A stretch of DNA of 64,000 bases from Echria macrotheca (Eukaryota; Ascomycota; Sordariomycetes; Sordariales; Schizotheciaceae). Below are positions 13,001 to 23,580 of the stretch, one piece after another. Within the stretch, counting starts at the first letter, position 1, and every line of letters begins with the position of its first letter. Made by a program: the position numbers and the translations under genes. Where the stretch lies: positions 620,001 through 684,000 of the forward strand of contig MU839829.1 of the NCBI GenBank assembly GCA_030411725.1, in the 5' to 3' direction. The notes under the pieces were generated by a model. The model worked only from the letters and a program-made list of their open reading frames with translations, did no database searches and had not been told where the DNA came from.

Positions 13001-13612
13001 ACCTGTAGGCATGCCGTATGTTTCCTGCGAATAGGTGGCCGGATCATCAACCGCGGAATCCATCCGTGCCTACCGTGTAAGCTCCAAAGGTCCCAAACGG
13101 CCATGAGTGCGATATGGGGTCAAGTTTATGGGATTTGTACCTACCGGAGGGAGGTACGTGAGACCGCTAGGTTTGGTGTGGTGCCGTCGGTGAGTGAGGC
13201 CGTGAGCTGTTGGTGATGATGACATGGATTTGTCGAGTTTGCAGGTGTAGGATGGACTTTCCAGACAGACCGGGAGATGTCGTGCGGTCGGCGACTAATC
13301 TTTGTTCGGCAATGTCTCGCGTCGGCGTCTGTGCAGCAGTCTGGGAGCTCGGAGCGACCCTCGGATCTAGAACTAGGAAGTACCTAGTTGGCATCGGAAG
13401 CTTGGATGGACCGGTGTGCCGAGTCGACGGGAAGGTCAGCCCTATATCCAATGCAGGAGCTTACCTCCGAGAGATTCCCCGGTCACCATGCTGGGTAAGC
13501 CGATAGGCTGCAGAAGCTGCATGTTGGCAAACTAGATTTGCTGGTAAAAAAAGAAAGGGATACTCTGCGAAGAAGACCCACAAAAATGATAGTGAAGACA
13601 CTATTTCCTCAA
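10039..13612. other. 3.6-kb gene-poor region
   Basis: Many open frames occur on both strands at 11.0-13.2 kb, but they overlap one another, use unlike codons and carry no motif, as expected in GC-rich non-coding DNA. One short cysteine/histidine-rich frame (10785-10928) is listed separately. The first part (10040-10260) contains many TACCTA-type sequences and may be the 3' flank of the preceding gene. No rRNA or transposon ends seen. Confidence 0.5.
10785..10928 (-). CDS. Possible small Cys/His-rich peptide gene (47 aa)
   Basis: An ATG at 10928 opens a 47-aa frame whose second half is rich in possible metal ligands: MKYCDHNASHGCTATV followed by LCSNCEKGMC and a stop. Cysteines and histidines occur as C-x2-H-x3-H-x-C, then C-x2-C-x4-C, which looks more like a zinc-binding module than chance. 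The frame continues upstream of the ATG to 11132 without a stop, so it could also be the last exon of a longer gene. There is no recognised family, signal peptide or partner, so this is a candidate only. Confidence 0.25.
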   Translation of the reverse strand: MEHHSRHQESSQNSMSMKYCDHNASHGCTATVLPSQSLCSNCEKGMC

Positions 13613-13705
13613 CTCGGATACGGGGAGTCGAACCCCGGGCTGCTGAGACATTTCAGGTTCTAAGAACCGTGAGAGTCAGCGATGTTACCGCTACACCATA
13701 CCCGA
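13613..13705 (-). tRNA. tRNA-Glu (anticodon CTC) with a 22-nt intron
   Basis: Read on the minus strand from 13705. The acceptor strand TCGGGTA pairs with TATCCGA at the 3' end with one G-T wobble. The A box TGGTGTAGCGG is followed by the anticodon stem GCTGA, the loop CTCTCA-C, the matching stem TCAGC, and the T arm CGGGGTTCGACTCCCCG, which includes the B box. Anticodon CTC lies at 13671-13673. The 22 bases at 13648-13669 split the loop one base 3' of the anticodon, the canonical intron position. No CCA is encoded, as expected for a eukaryotic tRNA gene. It resembles fungal tRNA-Glu closely. Confidence 0.93.
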
Positions 13706-14590
13706 TTGAATCGTGTATGATTCCGATTGTTGATGACCGGTCAGCAATCAGTATTGATCAGGCGAAGCGTGATGGTCGAGATGACCTATTTCCGATTTCG
13801 TTCAAACGAGGCGAACTCGAGAATTCCATAGTTGGACGTTACCGTCGGTTCAACAAGATGGTTGGCCGGTGCAAAGTCGTCGCTAAAGTTGGAAGGGAAT
13901 GACAGGAGAAGTTTGCAGGAATGGGTGGAGAGGGGACTTGGGACTGTTGATGACTGGCAACTGTGTTCCTCAGGCGCACCTTCCACGATGGTCATTCATG
14001 AACCTGCGGCGCTGTGATCAAATTTTTTCACTCCACATTCCAGATTATGTTGGCAGATAGAAAACAAGTCTGTCAATACAATTCATTCAATGGTCATTAG
14101 CGATCAATCATCCGCAGTTCACCCCCCCTTGATCAAAGCTTTACCCTCCCAGCCCTTGAGACAATCCGATCTTTTTATGACTCCTTTCCGAGTTGGATAC
14201 CAGGCACCTCTTTGCACTACCATTTCCCGTTCACCATTCCCCAGCATGATATAATTACCCCGCAAGTCACCCCCATCAATGAAGCAGACGTAATTCTGCA
14301 GCAAGGCAATCCCGGACTCCCGGTACACAGCTTCAGAGGGTTCCTTGTAGGTATGGGAGCCACAAACGTGGCTTGAGCTCAAGATTCACTAATACTAGAT
14401 AGTTATTACGCAATTGTTCGTCGTGCCGTGCTAGCTGAGGCGATGTTCAACTCTGCCAACGACCTACCGGCCACGACTGACACTGTTCTTCACTGTTGTA
14501 CAAACCATGCATATATTAGAAATAGAGTTTTCTCATGGTTGGGGGCGAGAACCATGAATCTTTTTATTCTAAGTACGGAAGAGCCTCGCC
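13706..14590. other. Intergenic region with one orphan open frame
   Basis: No gene is supported. On the minus strand 14119-14382 is open for 87 codons but its apparent first codon is TTG and no ATG lies at a useful place. It encodes an even-looking composition (FIDGGDLRGNYIMLGNGERE) and may be an exon of something undefined or chance. The last part is the upstream region of the 14591 gene. Confidence 0.4.
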
Positions 14591-16486
14591 ATGGACAAAA
14601 ACGCTTCTCGCCAACTGCTTGTCATGAGCCCAGCGATGTGCGAGAGCCGCACCTCAGTTTCTCATGATTGCCGCAAGGCCACCGGCAGACATCCGTGGCT
14701 ACAGTCGGCATCGCAGTGGTATCTTCTTTTTCTATACCTTATCTTCACCCTCTTGCTCACACTCGCCATGACACTCTGGCTTGATGGAAAGTCATTCCTG
14801 GTTGCCGGTCGTTCGGCTCCCAGCAACCTCGCAGGCCGCCCGGTTCTCGATCAGTCCGAGGTCACGACAATTGTCTCGGTGTGTCTGGTTATTGCCAGGG
14901 TAATGTGCACAGCCTGGCAGGGGCTCTCGGCGTGGCGGTGTGTTTTCATCCTCCTCGAAAAGACCGGGTTGTCCCTTTGTGAGGCCAGCTGCATAGCTTG
15001 GTGGAGACTGCCAGCTTTCTCATTGCTGTGGTCACGGACTCATTGGAGATGCACTGGTCAATCACTGGTCAGATCAACCGCAGTATTGGTCTTGATTCTC
15101 GCCTGGCCGGCCCAGTTTGCCAGTCCCCTTGTCTCTGGTTCGATATCCTGGATCCCTTCAAACAGCTACGCACCATCAAACGACACCCTGCTTTTAGGTA
15201 CGGCGTCAAGCGCTGACCCCTGGGGATGGTATGGGAACTACTCCGACGTTCGGGAAGGCCTCGTCAAAGTGTCAGCAGGTCTGGCAGCAACGACGGCGAC
15301 GGGTAGCACATCGAATAACGCCAACAATGACATACCGGTGGTAAGACCGGCCCGACGAATGGCACGGCAACTTGGTTCTTTTCCCAAAGGCAGTGCGGCG
15401 CACAACGCAACAGTGCCCATCTTCCAGATCGAGTCGTTCAAATGGGTCTCTGACTTCACCAAACTCCCTCTCGGGATCTATGGAGCCATAAAGGACCAGT
15501 ATTCTGGCTTCCTTAATATTTCCAGGGACGACGGGCCACTCGCAGGCGGTCAGGCGCAAAACGGAACAACGGCCCTCCTCAAGGGAGAAACATGGGAACA
15601 GCCTGATCTTCACAGCCTGCCAGTCCCCCATCACTTCATCGGCACCAAATACGCAGCCATCTATGTGTTGTGGGACTGGAATCACGGACAAGGATCTCAT
15701 TGGAACTGCAGCACGGGTGACAGTGTCTTCGACCCGCTGCCCGCCGGGTTACAGATGATCAACAATGCCTGGGCCACAAACTATTCCGACTGCATCGCCG
15801 TCGCAGAGCTCCACATCCGCGCCGGGGTGACGCAATGTCGTCAAGCAGAGCGTCCTTTTCTCTCGTCAGAACCCGACTGCCTGGCTTCCTCCGGCGCTCT
15901 CCTGGCTCACAACGAGACCGTATCCCCCGATCCGCTCGTCACCGAGGTGTTCGCCATGATGCCGGAGGTGCAAGCCCTCATAGCCGGACTGCAGCTGCAC
16001 GACGTCAAAAGTCTAAAGGGTGGTTTGGAGACAACGCTCCGGAACTCGCTTGTCCAGGCCTACCAGGGCACGTGGAGCGCGCTGACCGAAAGCTTCACTG
16101 CCTCGCCTGATCAGCGCCTTCAGACTCCGGTGTGGACGCCTCACACACTGTTGAAAGCTCAGATAGCAAAGTGGCGAGTTGTTGTTTGGATGGGGCTGAA
16201 TCTGCTGCTCGGACTGTCTGGGCTGCTACTATTCATCATCCAGTCGACTTGTGAGGGTAAGACGGTGAACGACCCGGTCGTCACCGCCATGATGTTGGAC
16301 AGTTCGGAAGTTATCGACGTCGACAAGACCGGGCTTTGCAATGCGACAGATGTTGGGCGGGGTCATGGGAATGCGGGGATGAGAATGCTGCTCCGGGTGA
16401 GGAGCCGGTCTGGGTCTGCCAGAGGGGAGGATTACTTTCACCCGAGATTGGTGCCACAGGATGGCTATCCCAGGAGTCCTGAGTGA
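14591..16486 (+). CDS. Large fungal multi-pass membrane protein of unknown function
   Basis: A single open frame of 631 aa starting at the ATG at 14591. Hydrophobic helices are visible at about 42-64 (WYLLFLYLIFTLLLTLAMTL), near 95-108, near 160-180 (TAVLVLILAWPAQF) and near the end at about 535-555 (LLLGLSGLLLFIIQS). Between the third and last helix lies a region of about 350 residues with many N-x-S/T sites (NYS, NAT, NIS, NGT, NCS, NET) and several cysteines, which suggests a large luminal or extracellular loop. The last 75 residues are polar and presumably cytosolic. This layout matches a common class of uncharacterised fungal membrane proteins, but I recognise no named domain. No intron is needed. 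Confidence 0.72.
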   Translation: MDKNASRQLLVMSPAMCESRTSVSHDCRKATGRHPWLQSASQWYLLFLYLIFTLLLTLAMTLWLDGKSFLVAGRSAPSNLAGRPVLDQSEVTTIVSVCLVIARVMCTAWQGLSAWRCVFILLEKTGLSLCEASCIAWWRLPAFSLLWSRTHWRCTGQSLVRSTAVLVLILAWPAQFASPLVSGSISWIPSNSYAPSNDTLLLGTASSADPWGWYGNYSDVREGLVKVSAGLAATTATGSTSNNANNDIPVVRPARRMARQLGSFPKGSAAHNATVPIFQIESFKWVSDFTKLPLGIYGAIKDQYSGFLNISRDDGPLAGGQAQNGTTALLKGETWEQPDLHSLPVPHHFIGTKYAAIYVLWDWNHGQGSHWNCSTGDSVFDPLPAGLQMINNAWATNYSDCIAVAELHIRAGVTQCRQAERPFLSSEPDCLASSGALLAHNETVSPDPLVTEVFAMMPEVQALIAGLQLHDVKSLKGGLETTLRNSLVQAYQGTWSALTESFTASPDQRLQTPVWTPHTLLKAQIAKWRVVVWMGLNLLLGLSGLLLFIIQSTCEGKTVNDPVVTAMMLDSSEVIDVDKTGLCNATDVGRGHGNAGMRMLLRVRSRSGSARGEDYFHPRLVPQDGYPRSPE

Positions 16487-17300
16487 TTGGGCGGTTGAGA
16501 CTTTAGCTTGCAGTCCTCAAGTCTAGGACAGCAGAATGTTCCAGTATGAGGCTACTTGGGGTCAGTAGGTAGACAAGGGCGCTCCCCCGTAACTAGGTAC
16601 TGAGGTACCTGCTTAGAGAAGTAGTCACAGCATATCGTTATGGCCAAGAAGTCGCTTTATGCATCTCCCAATATACCCATTTATACTGCTACGAGATTTC
16701 TATGCCAAGGGTGGTAAATGAAGGACCCCTTTGTCTCTAATGTTTCCGGCACTCACAAGTCACCCTCAAATCACACAGTCACCCATTTGGGACCCCGATC
16801 GGTCAGACTAGTCCGGTCACACCGCCCGGTTCACATCATCCCGTCTCTCATCTAGATATCTTCATCAATCTCACGCAACAAAAAACGAAACTACCTTACC
16901 TAATAACGCTCCGGGGCGCTTCCTGGCCGAACTGCAGCGACGGCAACGCCTAGTAACTGTCTGACGATAAGATTATGAAGTAATCACAGTTTTGTTATCA
17001 GACCCAAGGATCGGGAGACCTGGCGCCAGTGCAGCTGTACGCCCCAGGACAGAAAGGCCGCCACGCTCCAATCGAACGTTTGTGCCCAGTCGTCACGATG
17101 TCGCCGACGAATGAGAAGCGAACACATAGGGTCTGCCACTCAGAGCCCGAGACCCACGGGTCCCCCAAGTTGGGTTGCCGATGTCCGAGGTTGATAGAAT
17201 TTTCACCCTTCATTATCATCCCGTACACGCAGCATCACCCAGGACTGTCATCCACAACTTCGGGCATATCCTGGCCAAGTCACGCTTGGCTTAGTTTGTC
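16487..17300. other. Intergenic region upstream of the NACHT gene
   Basis: No gene seen. The DNA is moderately AT-rich at 16600-16990. A minus-strand frame at 16998-17228 has no motif. The last few hundred bases are the presumed promoter of the NACHT gene. Confidence 0.45.
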
Positions 17301-20300
17301 ATGGCCGACCCGTTTACTGCCATCGGCACTACTGCCGCAGTTATCGACCTGACCAAGCTGGCGTGGAAGATTGTCAGCACCGCGTACAGTTGCTACGCCT
17401 CGGGCGCACAAGCATCTGCGGAAGACGAGAGCCTCGAGGATGTGATCCGGGCCTTGCGTCAGATCCTCGACGCCAACATCGGGATGGAGATGCCCGTCCG
17501 CCTGAACGACATGGAGTCAACCGAAAACATCGATAAACTGCGCTGCCGCTGCAGGGTTATTGGGCAGGAGATCCTCGAAATTCTGCACAAATCCAAAGTG
17601 GGGAAGGCGAATTCCCTACGCGCGGCGATCAAGGTCTCTCTGAAGAGCATCTGGACGGAGGAGAAGATTGCCAAGCTGCGGTCCGAGTTGGATTCCATCA
17701 CAGCCCAGCTGACCGTACACCTACAAGTGATTGCTCGGTAAGTAATCCAAGTCTCGCTCTCGAGTCGGCCTCGGGTGCTTTGGAAACCCAGCTGACAGCC
17801 CTCAAAGCACTGAGACGGGCCGGAAGCTCGATCTCGTCCTGAAGACCGCCAAACGCGAGGAGGAAGAAGTACGGCACCAACGGCAGCTCCTCGATTCTTT
17901 GAGACTTGGCCAGGGCGTTTGCTTGGACACCCTCGGCGACTTGCACCGGCTCTTCATCCTCCCGGTAGACGAAAGCAAGCAAAAGGCCATCCTGGATGCT
18001 CTGAAGTTTGACGGAATGGATTCCCGTTTCGGGAGCGTTTTTTCAGATATCCAGGACACCTTCCAGTGGTCTCTCGAGTCCCAGCAGCCAGGTCCAAGTT
18101 CTCGCGACGATAATCCGGCTGACTCCGACTCCGTGACGCTCCGCGACTGGCTCGCCACGGGCAGCGGCGTCTTTCACATCTCGGGCAAGATGGGATCGGG
18201 GAAGTCGACGCTCATGAAGTACATTGTCCAAGAGCCAGAGACACAGCGGCTTCTGGATACGTGGGCCGGCCCGGAGAGAAGCCTTGTCATGGCCACATTC
18301 TTCTTTTGTAAACCTGGAAGCCCTCTACAAAGGAACCTCGAGGGTCTCTTTCGGTCTCTACTGCATGCCGTCCTGAGTCAAGTACCGGATCTGATATCCA
18401 TTATCTTCCCGCAGCACTGGCAACACTCACCGACGCCGCAGCCTTGGCAAACCGTGCCCGAGATAGTCCTTCGCTCTTGTGAAATCAAGGAGGCCTTCCA
18501 CCGCCTCACAGAGAGAAAGAGTGGAGAGTCGGGTATGCTGAAGAAGCACTGCTTCTGCTTCTTCATCGACGGACTGGACGAGTTTCACAACCCTGAGCAG
18601 ATGCTGACCCACCGCCAGCTGGCCAACATGCTACTGTCCTGGACCAGGGAGAACCCTGAAAACATCAAGATCTGCGCTTCGAGCCGGGAGTGGGAGCCGT
18701 TCATGCAGGTGTTCGAACCCAAGCTGCGCCTGCGGCTCCACCTCTTGACCGCTGGCGACATGCGACAGACCGTGGTTTCGCTCCTGGAACAGCACGACCG
18801 GTTTACCGCGTGGCCGGAGAGAGAACGTGACGAACTGGTCCGTGATATTGTGGGTTGCGCCAACGGAGTCTACCTGTGGCTCAGATGGGCGCTCCAAGAC
18901 CTCTGGACGGCGCTTGACCAGAAACAGGACGCGGCATACCTCCGCAGGAGACTGGATGTGCTGCCGCAGGAGGTGGACGACTTCTTCCGCGAGATCCTGA
19001 AGTCGATACCGAGACAAGATAGGAGGGAGGCATGGTCCATCTTTGCCGTGGTAAAACAATGTCACGCCTTCTCCGATCCGTTGCAGCCGACCGTTCTGGA
19101 GTGCTCGTACCTGGGAGAGCTGGAAAATATGGGGCGTGGGTTTTGGCGTTGTCCTGAGGACTCCGCGCGCAGAATCCAGGAACTACAGAGGATGGATTCC
19201 TTCCGGGAGCGCATCAAAACCCTATGCAGAGACCTTGTCCAGGTGAATGATGCAGGCTCTACAGACATCGACGATACTCTGGGTTTTACGCACCGTGCGA
19301 TTGCCGAGCTTTTTGACCAAGACAACCTTCTCATGGTCGGCGATCAAGCAATGCATCGCTTCTTTCAGGCCTTCGACCTTCCCACCCGGTTAATCCAGCT
19401 CTCGATGCTCCTAGTATCGGAAGTGGACAACTGGTTCAAGCTACGTGTAGCGTTGAGGGCTGTGCCCGGCAGATGTCTACATGCAATCGACATTCTCAAG
19501 CAGGGGCATCAACCGCACCACTTTGAACAACTTTGTGTTCTGGAGCGTACAGTCCAAGCGCAGCAGCTCCGGTTTTATCCTGATATCGTCTCCGAGACTA
19601 ACCTGCAGGGTTATTTCCATGGCTTTGCCCGCCAGGGACTTTTCTCCGTTCTTGCCATGGCCTGTGGTCAGGATTTCTTGGAGTTTGTCAAATGGCACCC
19701 GGATACATGTACCCCCCACAACGACATGCAGGAGGAACGCACCAAGACGGCAATGCTTCTCCGCTACATGATTGAGCACGGTGCCCACAGAAACGCAGCG
19801 AATACCCTCCATTACCTGCTTCGGGATGCCGGTTTCAACCCCAACTCGCCCCTTGAAGGCTGGCGCTGGTGCTCCCCGTGGCAAGACTTCGTCTACAGCC
19901 ACTTGATGCTTGGGGAATCCTACAAGCGCAACGACTCATGGCCGGCGATCTGGCAGGCATCATGGCGGACAGCCCTTGTGTTCTTGGAGTGCGACGCTGA
20001 CCCAGATATATTGTTCCGGATCGAGAAAGGCGCGGTTGACAGCGACTCTGACGGAATGTTCCCGGACGACGACACACCGACACTCCACGGAATATTTCGC
20101 AAAGAGGAGGGTGCCCACGATGCTCAATTGGGTCAGATGTCCCGCCCGTCAGGGCCGCATATTCGTTATGGAAATGGCACACCCGCACAGAGAGTTTCCG
20201 TATTGGAGAAGGTACGCGCAGCCAAACATTGCCCCCCTGGCGCAATCATCTCCTTCCGCGACTATGTTGAATACTGCAAACCGCCAGACATGGAACGGAT

Positions 20301-20728
20301 TCTGCGCCTGATCGACCGGAACTTGAAGTCTAGGAGCGACCGCTCCAGCGTCCGAGAGTTACTCGCACGCTCTGACGAGCATAAAGCAAGATCCAAGGCT
20401 GTCGTCGCTCAGACTACTAGTGCTACTGCAGATACTCCGGATCCTGAGGCCTCTCAATCCGTCGAAGGGATAAAGACTGAGATTACAGTCCCACATGCCG
20501 CCGCAGAGGAGAAACCGGCTGTTCAGTTTGGGAACTGTTTGCTTTCGTGGCGAGGGGTCAGTTTGTCGAGTGGACGGAAGGCATGGCTCCTACTCTTTCT
20601 CACTGGTGAGTCCATACCTCATTGAACCAAAATGATGCGTGTAGCCGTCAACTGACTTGGTAACCCACCTACCTTACCTAGGTTGTTTGGCTGCGTGGCT
20701 AATTGCCGCTCTGTACCGAGTTGGGTGA
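17301..20728 (+). CDS. NACHT-type STAND protein with a C-terminal transmembrane tail
   Basis: Three exons: 17301-17737, 17808-20605 and 20682-20728, giving 1093 aa. The start MADPFTAIGTTAAVIDL is typical of the helical N-terminal module of fungal STAND proteins. NACHT follows: HISGKMGSGKSTL with P-loop at about 272-280 and FFIDGLDEF (Walker B) near 397-405, then a long helical region like that following NACHT in many fungal proteins (DUF7791-like, from memory), and an unresolved part to about 900. No ankyrin, WD40 or TPR repeats were recognised. The last intron (20606-20681, GTGAGT...CTAG) matters: splicing joins WLLLFLTG to CLAAWLIAALYRVG, one hydrophobic helix at the very C terminus, whereas retention ends the protein after ESIPH. 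Fungal NACHT proteins act in non-self recognition and cell death; the role here is inferred. Confidence 0.85.
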
Positions 20729-21408
20729 GAGTGGGGGACACAGTAGGAAACGTGAGAACCTATAGAGCGGGAACGGCCGGAATTTAAAATTGAGAGTTGG
20801 TAACGATAACAAGGGGGAAACGCAGTTTGCGAAACCGTTAGGTTCAGCAGTCGTTGTTAGGAAGTTCGTAGGTGTTTAACTCATGAGCAGAAGCGCCGAA
20901 AGACAAAGAGGCTAATTGCCCAGTATATCCTTTATCTTGTTAACCAGAGAATGATTGCTCAGTAAGTACACATTTAAGTACCATCGAAAGTCAACTAACT
21001 GCTACCAAAGGGACTGAAAATAGTCGCTGAGGCTGTACAGTCGCCCCGTGTGAGATCACCCTAGAAAAGAGAAGGATCGGGGAAAGATAAGGATTGTGGA
21101 GATATAACAGCCGTGGGGACGTATGTCAAGGCGTGGTATGTAACAGATGGCCCCTCATCGGTGTTCACAAGCCCGCCGTCGCAATCCAACTGCCCAAGAA
21201 CCAACTCCAGGCTGACAAAGAGTGTGGAGAATGCGGCGAAGAAATTTCCGTTCTGTCGGCTTACGGCAGGCAGTCACACACCCACTTGAGACCGAGCGCA
21301 GTCAGAACAGTTCGGCTCGTCCGTTGACGTCCCTCTGTCTCTCATCTACCTTCATCAATCCCACGTAATGAGCCAAACGAAACGAAAAGAATCTTTTTAT
21401 CGTTGGAT
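20729..21408. other. Intergenic region
   Basis: No gene or RNA seen. It lies between the 3' ends of the NACHT gene and the convergent acetylesterase gene, so it should hold two terminator and polyadenylation regions. I saw no defined element. Confidence 0.5.
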
Positions 21409-22287
21409 CTAAAAAACAACCGGAGCCGGCGTCTTCACCAACGCCTTCAACGGCGTCGTCCCATTCATCCCCATCCCCACAGCCTGCACAAACGCCTGCG
21501 CGACCAAATCCCCGCCCTCGGGCGAAGTATGCGTATGATCCTTGGGATAAACCGCATCCGTCTTCGCCTTCCCCATCTTGTAATACATCCCCAAACACGC
21601 CTGAAAATGATCCACAAACGTCGCGCCCGCTCCAACATTCCTCGCCGCGGCCGCGGCGTACCCGACGAACCGCCCCGGCGCCGACGAGAAGCTCCCGCCC
21701 TCCCAGGGGTTATTCGGCGTCTGCGACGAGAGAACGACGGACGCGCCCTTGGCGATGAAGGATTTCGCTGCGTTTTCGAGGTAGTAATTGAACGTGTAGA
21801 CCGTCTCGCCCGTCTTGCCGGACTTGCACGTCTCGGCGCCGGTGCCGGGACAGTCGCTGCGGCCGTTGTCCGAGGCCGAGTTGGGCGAGCCGCCGTCGTT
21901 GTGGCCGAACTCGATCACGACGATGTCGCCTGCGGATAGGAGGGACTCGATCTCGGAGAAGCGCTTCTCGTTGGTGTAACTGCGTGCTGAGCGGCCTGAG
22001 ATGGCTTTGTTGACGACGGGCGCAGTGAGGTATTTGGAGAGGTAGGGGCCCCATCCTTTTTGTGGTTATTATTAGTGTTTTGTTTGGGTTTGGGGAGGAG
22101 GGGGAGAAGGGAAGGAGGGATATATACCGTCGAGGCCGTTGGAAGTCTTGGCCATGGTGCTGTCGCCGGCGAGGTAGACGGTTGGTGTCGCGCGTTTTGC
22201 CGGTGGTGGTGGGGGATCGAGTGGTCGCGGGCTGGCGAGGGCGCTGGATGCCAGCGCGGCTAGCAGGAGGAGTGATTTGGGCGACAT
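21409..22287 (-). CDS. Secreted rhamnogalacturonan acetylesterase (CE12, SGNH hydrolase)
   Basis: Two exons, 22287-22128 and 22055-21409, encode 268 aa. The enzyme removes acetyl groups from the rhamnogalacturonan I backbone of pectin, acting outside the cell. Residues 1-19 are a clear signal peptide (LLLLAALASSALAS), followed by a proline-rich spacer. The SGNH blocks are all present: GDST with nucleophile Ser43, the glycine of AISGRSARSYT, the asparagine of FGHND, and the Asp/His pair in YPKDHTHTSPEG. The splice is confirmed because it makes GLDGWGPYLSKYL, the normal continuation in the family. Length is typical of fungal RGAEs. It stands alone, with no other pectin gene beside it, and lies at the edge of the gene desert. 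Confidence 0.92.
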
Positions 22288-23390
22288 GATGACGGATGAC
22301 TCGAGAATGAGGACATCGAGAAGTTCAGGGGACGGGCGACGGTAGTCTTATATTGAACCAGGGTCGCATTTCGGCGGGGATTTTGGGACCCTCATAAAGC
22401 TTCCGCTCCGTCGTCTTTGGGGAAAGTGGGAGCGGCTTGGCTTGGCCGTGTCTACTATCGGCGCTTGACGGCTAAAATGGGGACATCCCAGTGGTGGTTT
22501 TATTTCCTGGGGAACTGGTGTTACTACCGGATGAATTTGGACGGGAAACGGGAACTTGGACGGCCAAGCTCCGTCCTCGGTAACCCGGTTCGTAGCTGCC
22601 GGTCTGCTTTTGTGGATGCATGCGCTATGAAATGTATTCGTTTATCGAGTTGTCGAGAAATTGGGTTGGGTACCGTATCGTATTTGTTTGTCTGTTTCCC
22701 CGATCTGGGGCGGCGGTGCCGATGCTTCGGGGACTTGGCTCCTTGTCTTTTCCTTGCGCCCGTTGTTCCCATGCGTGACCTGCTGCAATGCCTGGTGGAC
22801 TTCTGTCCGGAGTCTCGGGGAGTTGTTGAGTTTCGATAAGAGAGGCTTTAGTGAACACAAAACAGTGGCCAAGAGTTGCCACGCTGTCGTGGGCTGCAGC
22901 CCTGCTTTCTCCATTCCCACTATGACAGATTTCTCCCGAGATGACTAAGGGCTGTTGTCAGTGGCCTTCTTCTTGCTGGGTAGCTCGCCAATCGGGGTGG
23001 GTGGTACCATGTCTACCATCTCTGGGACATCCGGTTTGCCCTTAGGCCTCAAGATCTGCCCCTGATGCCCCGCTTATTAGGTGTTGTTGCCCCCAAGATA
23101 CCTAGCCAAAGATACCCCGGAAAGCCCCTGACGCCACACTGCCATTCTGAAGATGACGCCTCAGCCGGACACATGAAGCCATCACACGACTACTCAGAGC
23201 GTATGAACTGGTGCTGGTGCGTTGGATACGCGGCTAATTGTCTGACGACATCATCGCTCTCAAAAAAACCCCACCGCCAGCTACCAGTACCCGAGGCACC
23301 GAGAGCCCTGAGACCTCCTTTTTGTAACCATTACACAGCTCGACCAAATACTTTGCATCAACCTCCTGTGTCGCTGCAAGCGCCACGCCG
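22288..23390. other. Start of the gene desert
   Basis: No supported gene. The first 100 bases are the promoter of the acetylesterase gene. The rest has several open frames on both strands, without start context, splice chain or recognisable motif. Confidence 0.45.
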
Positions 23391-23580
23391 CTAGGTCTTC
23401 TTATCAGCCACCATCTTCTTCTTGTCAACCCCCGAGCCACCAAGCGCTATGTCTCTCAGACGTTCAACTTCCTCACGAAGATCCTCCAGCCTCTTCTTCT
23501 GGTCTGTGACGAACATGATGCGAGCAACGACGTTGTCGGGCATGTATTTATCCGTTCCCGTCTGACGGGCAGTCGTGTTT
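23391..23580 (-). pseudogene. Coiled-coil C-terminal relic, copy A
   Basis: Read on the minus strand up to a TAG at 23391-23393. The frame encodes KYMPDNVVARIMFVTDQ, then a heptad-like KRLEDLREEVERLRD and GGSGVDKKK before the stop. This pattern, acidic xPDN-V-AR-MF, charged coiled coil, then GGSG and lysines, recurs at 26.8, 31.7 and 33.6 kb, all on the same strand. No intact upstream gene can be joined to it. A candidate intron just upstream would be only 31 nt, below the usual fungal minimum. I therefore treat it as the broken tail of a duplicated gene. Family and function are unknown. Confidence 0.45.

Noticed and set aside
10039..13500. Many open frames of 70-150 codons on both strands
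   Set aside because: They overlap one another, lack motifs and splice chains, and are expected by chance in GC-rich DNA.
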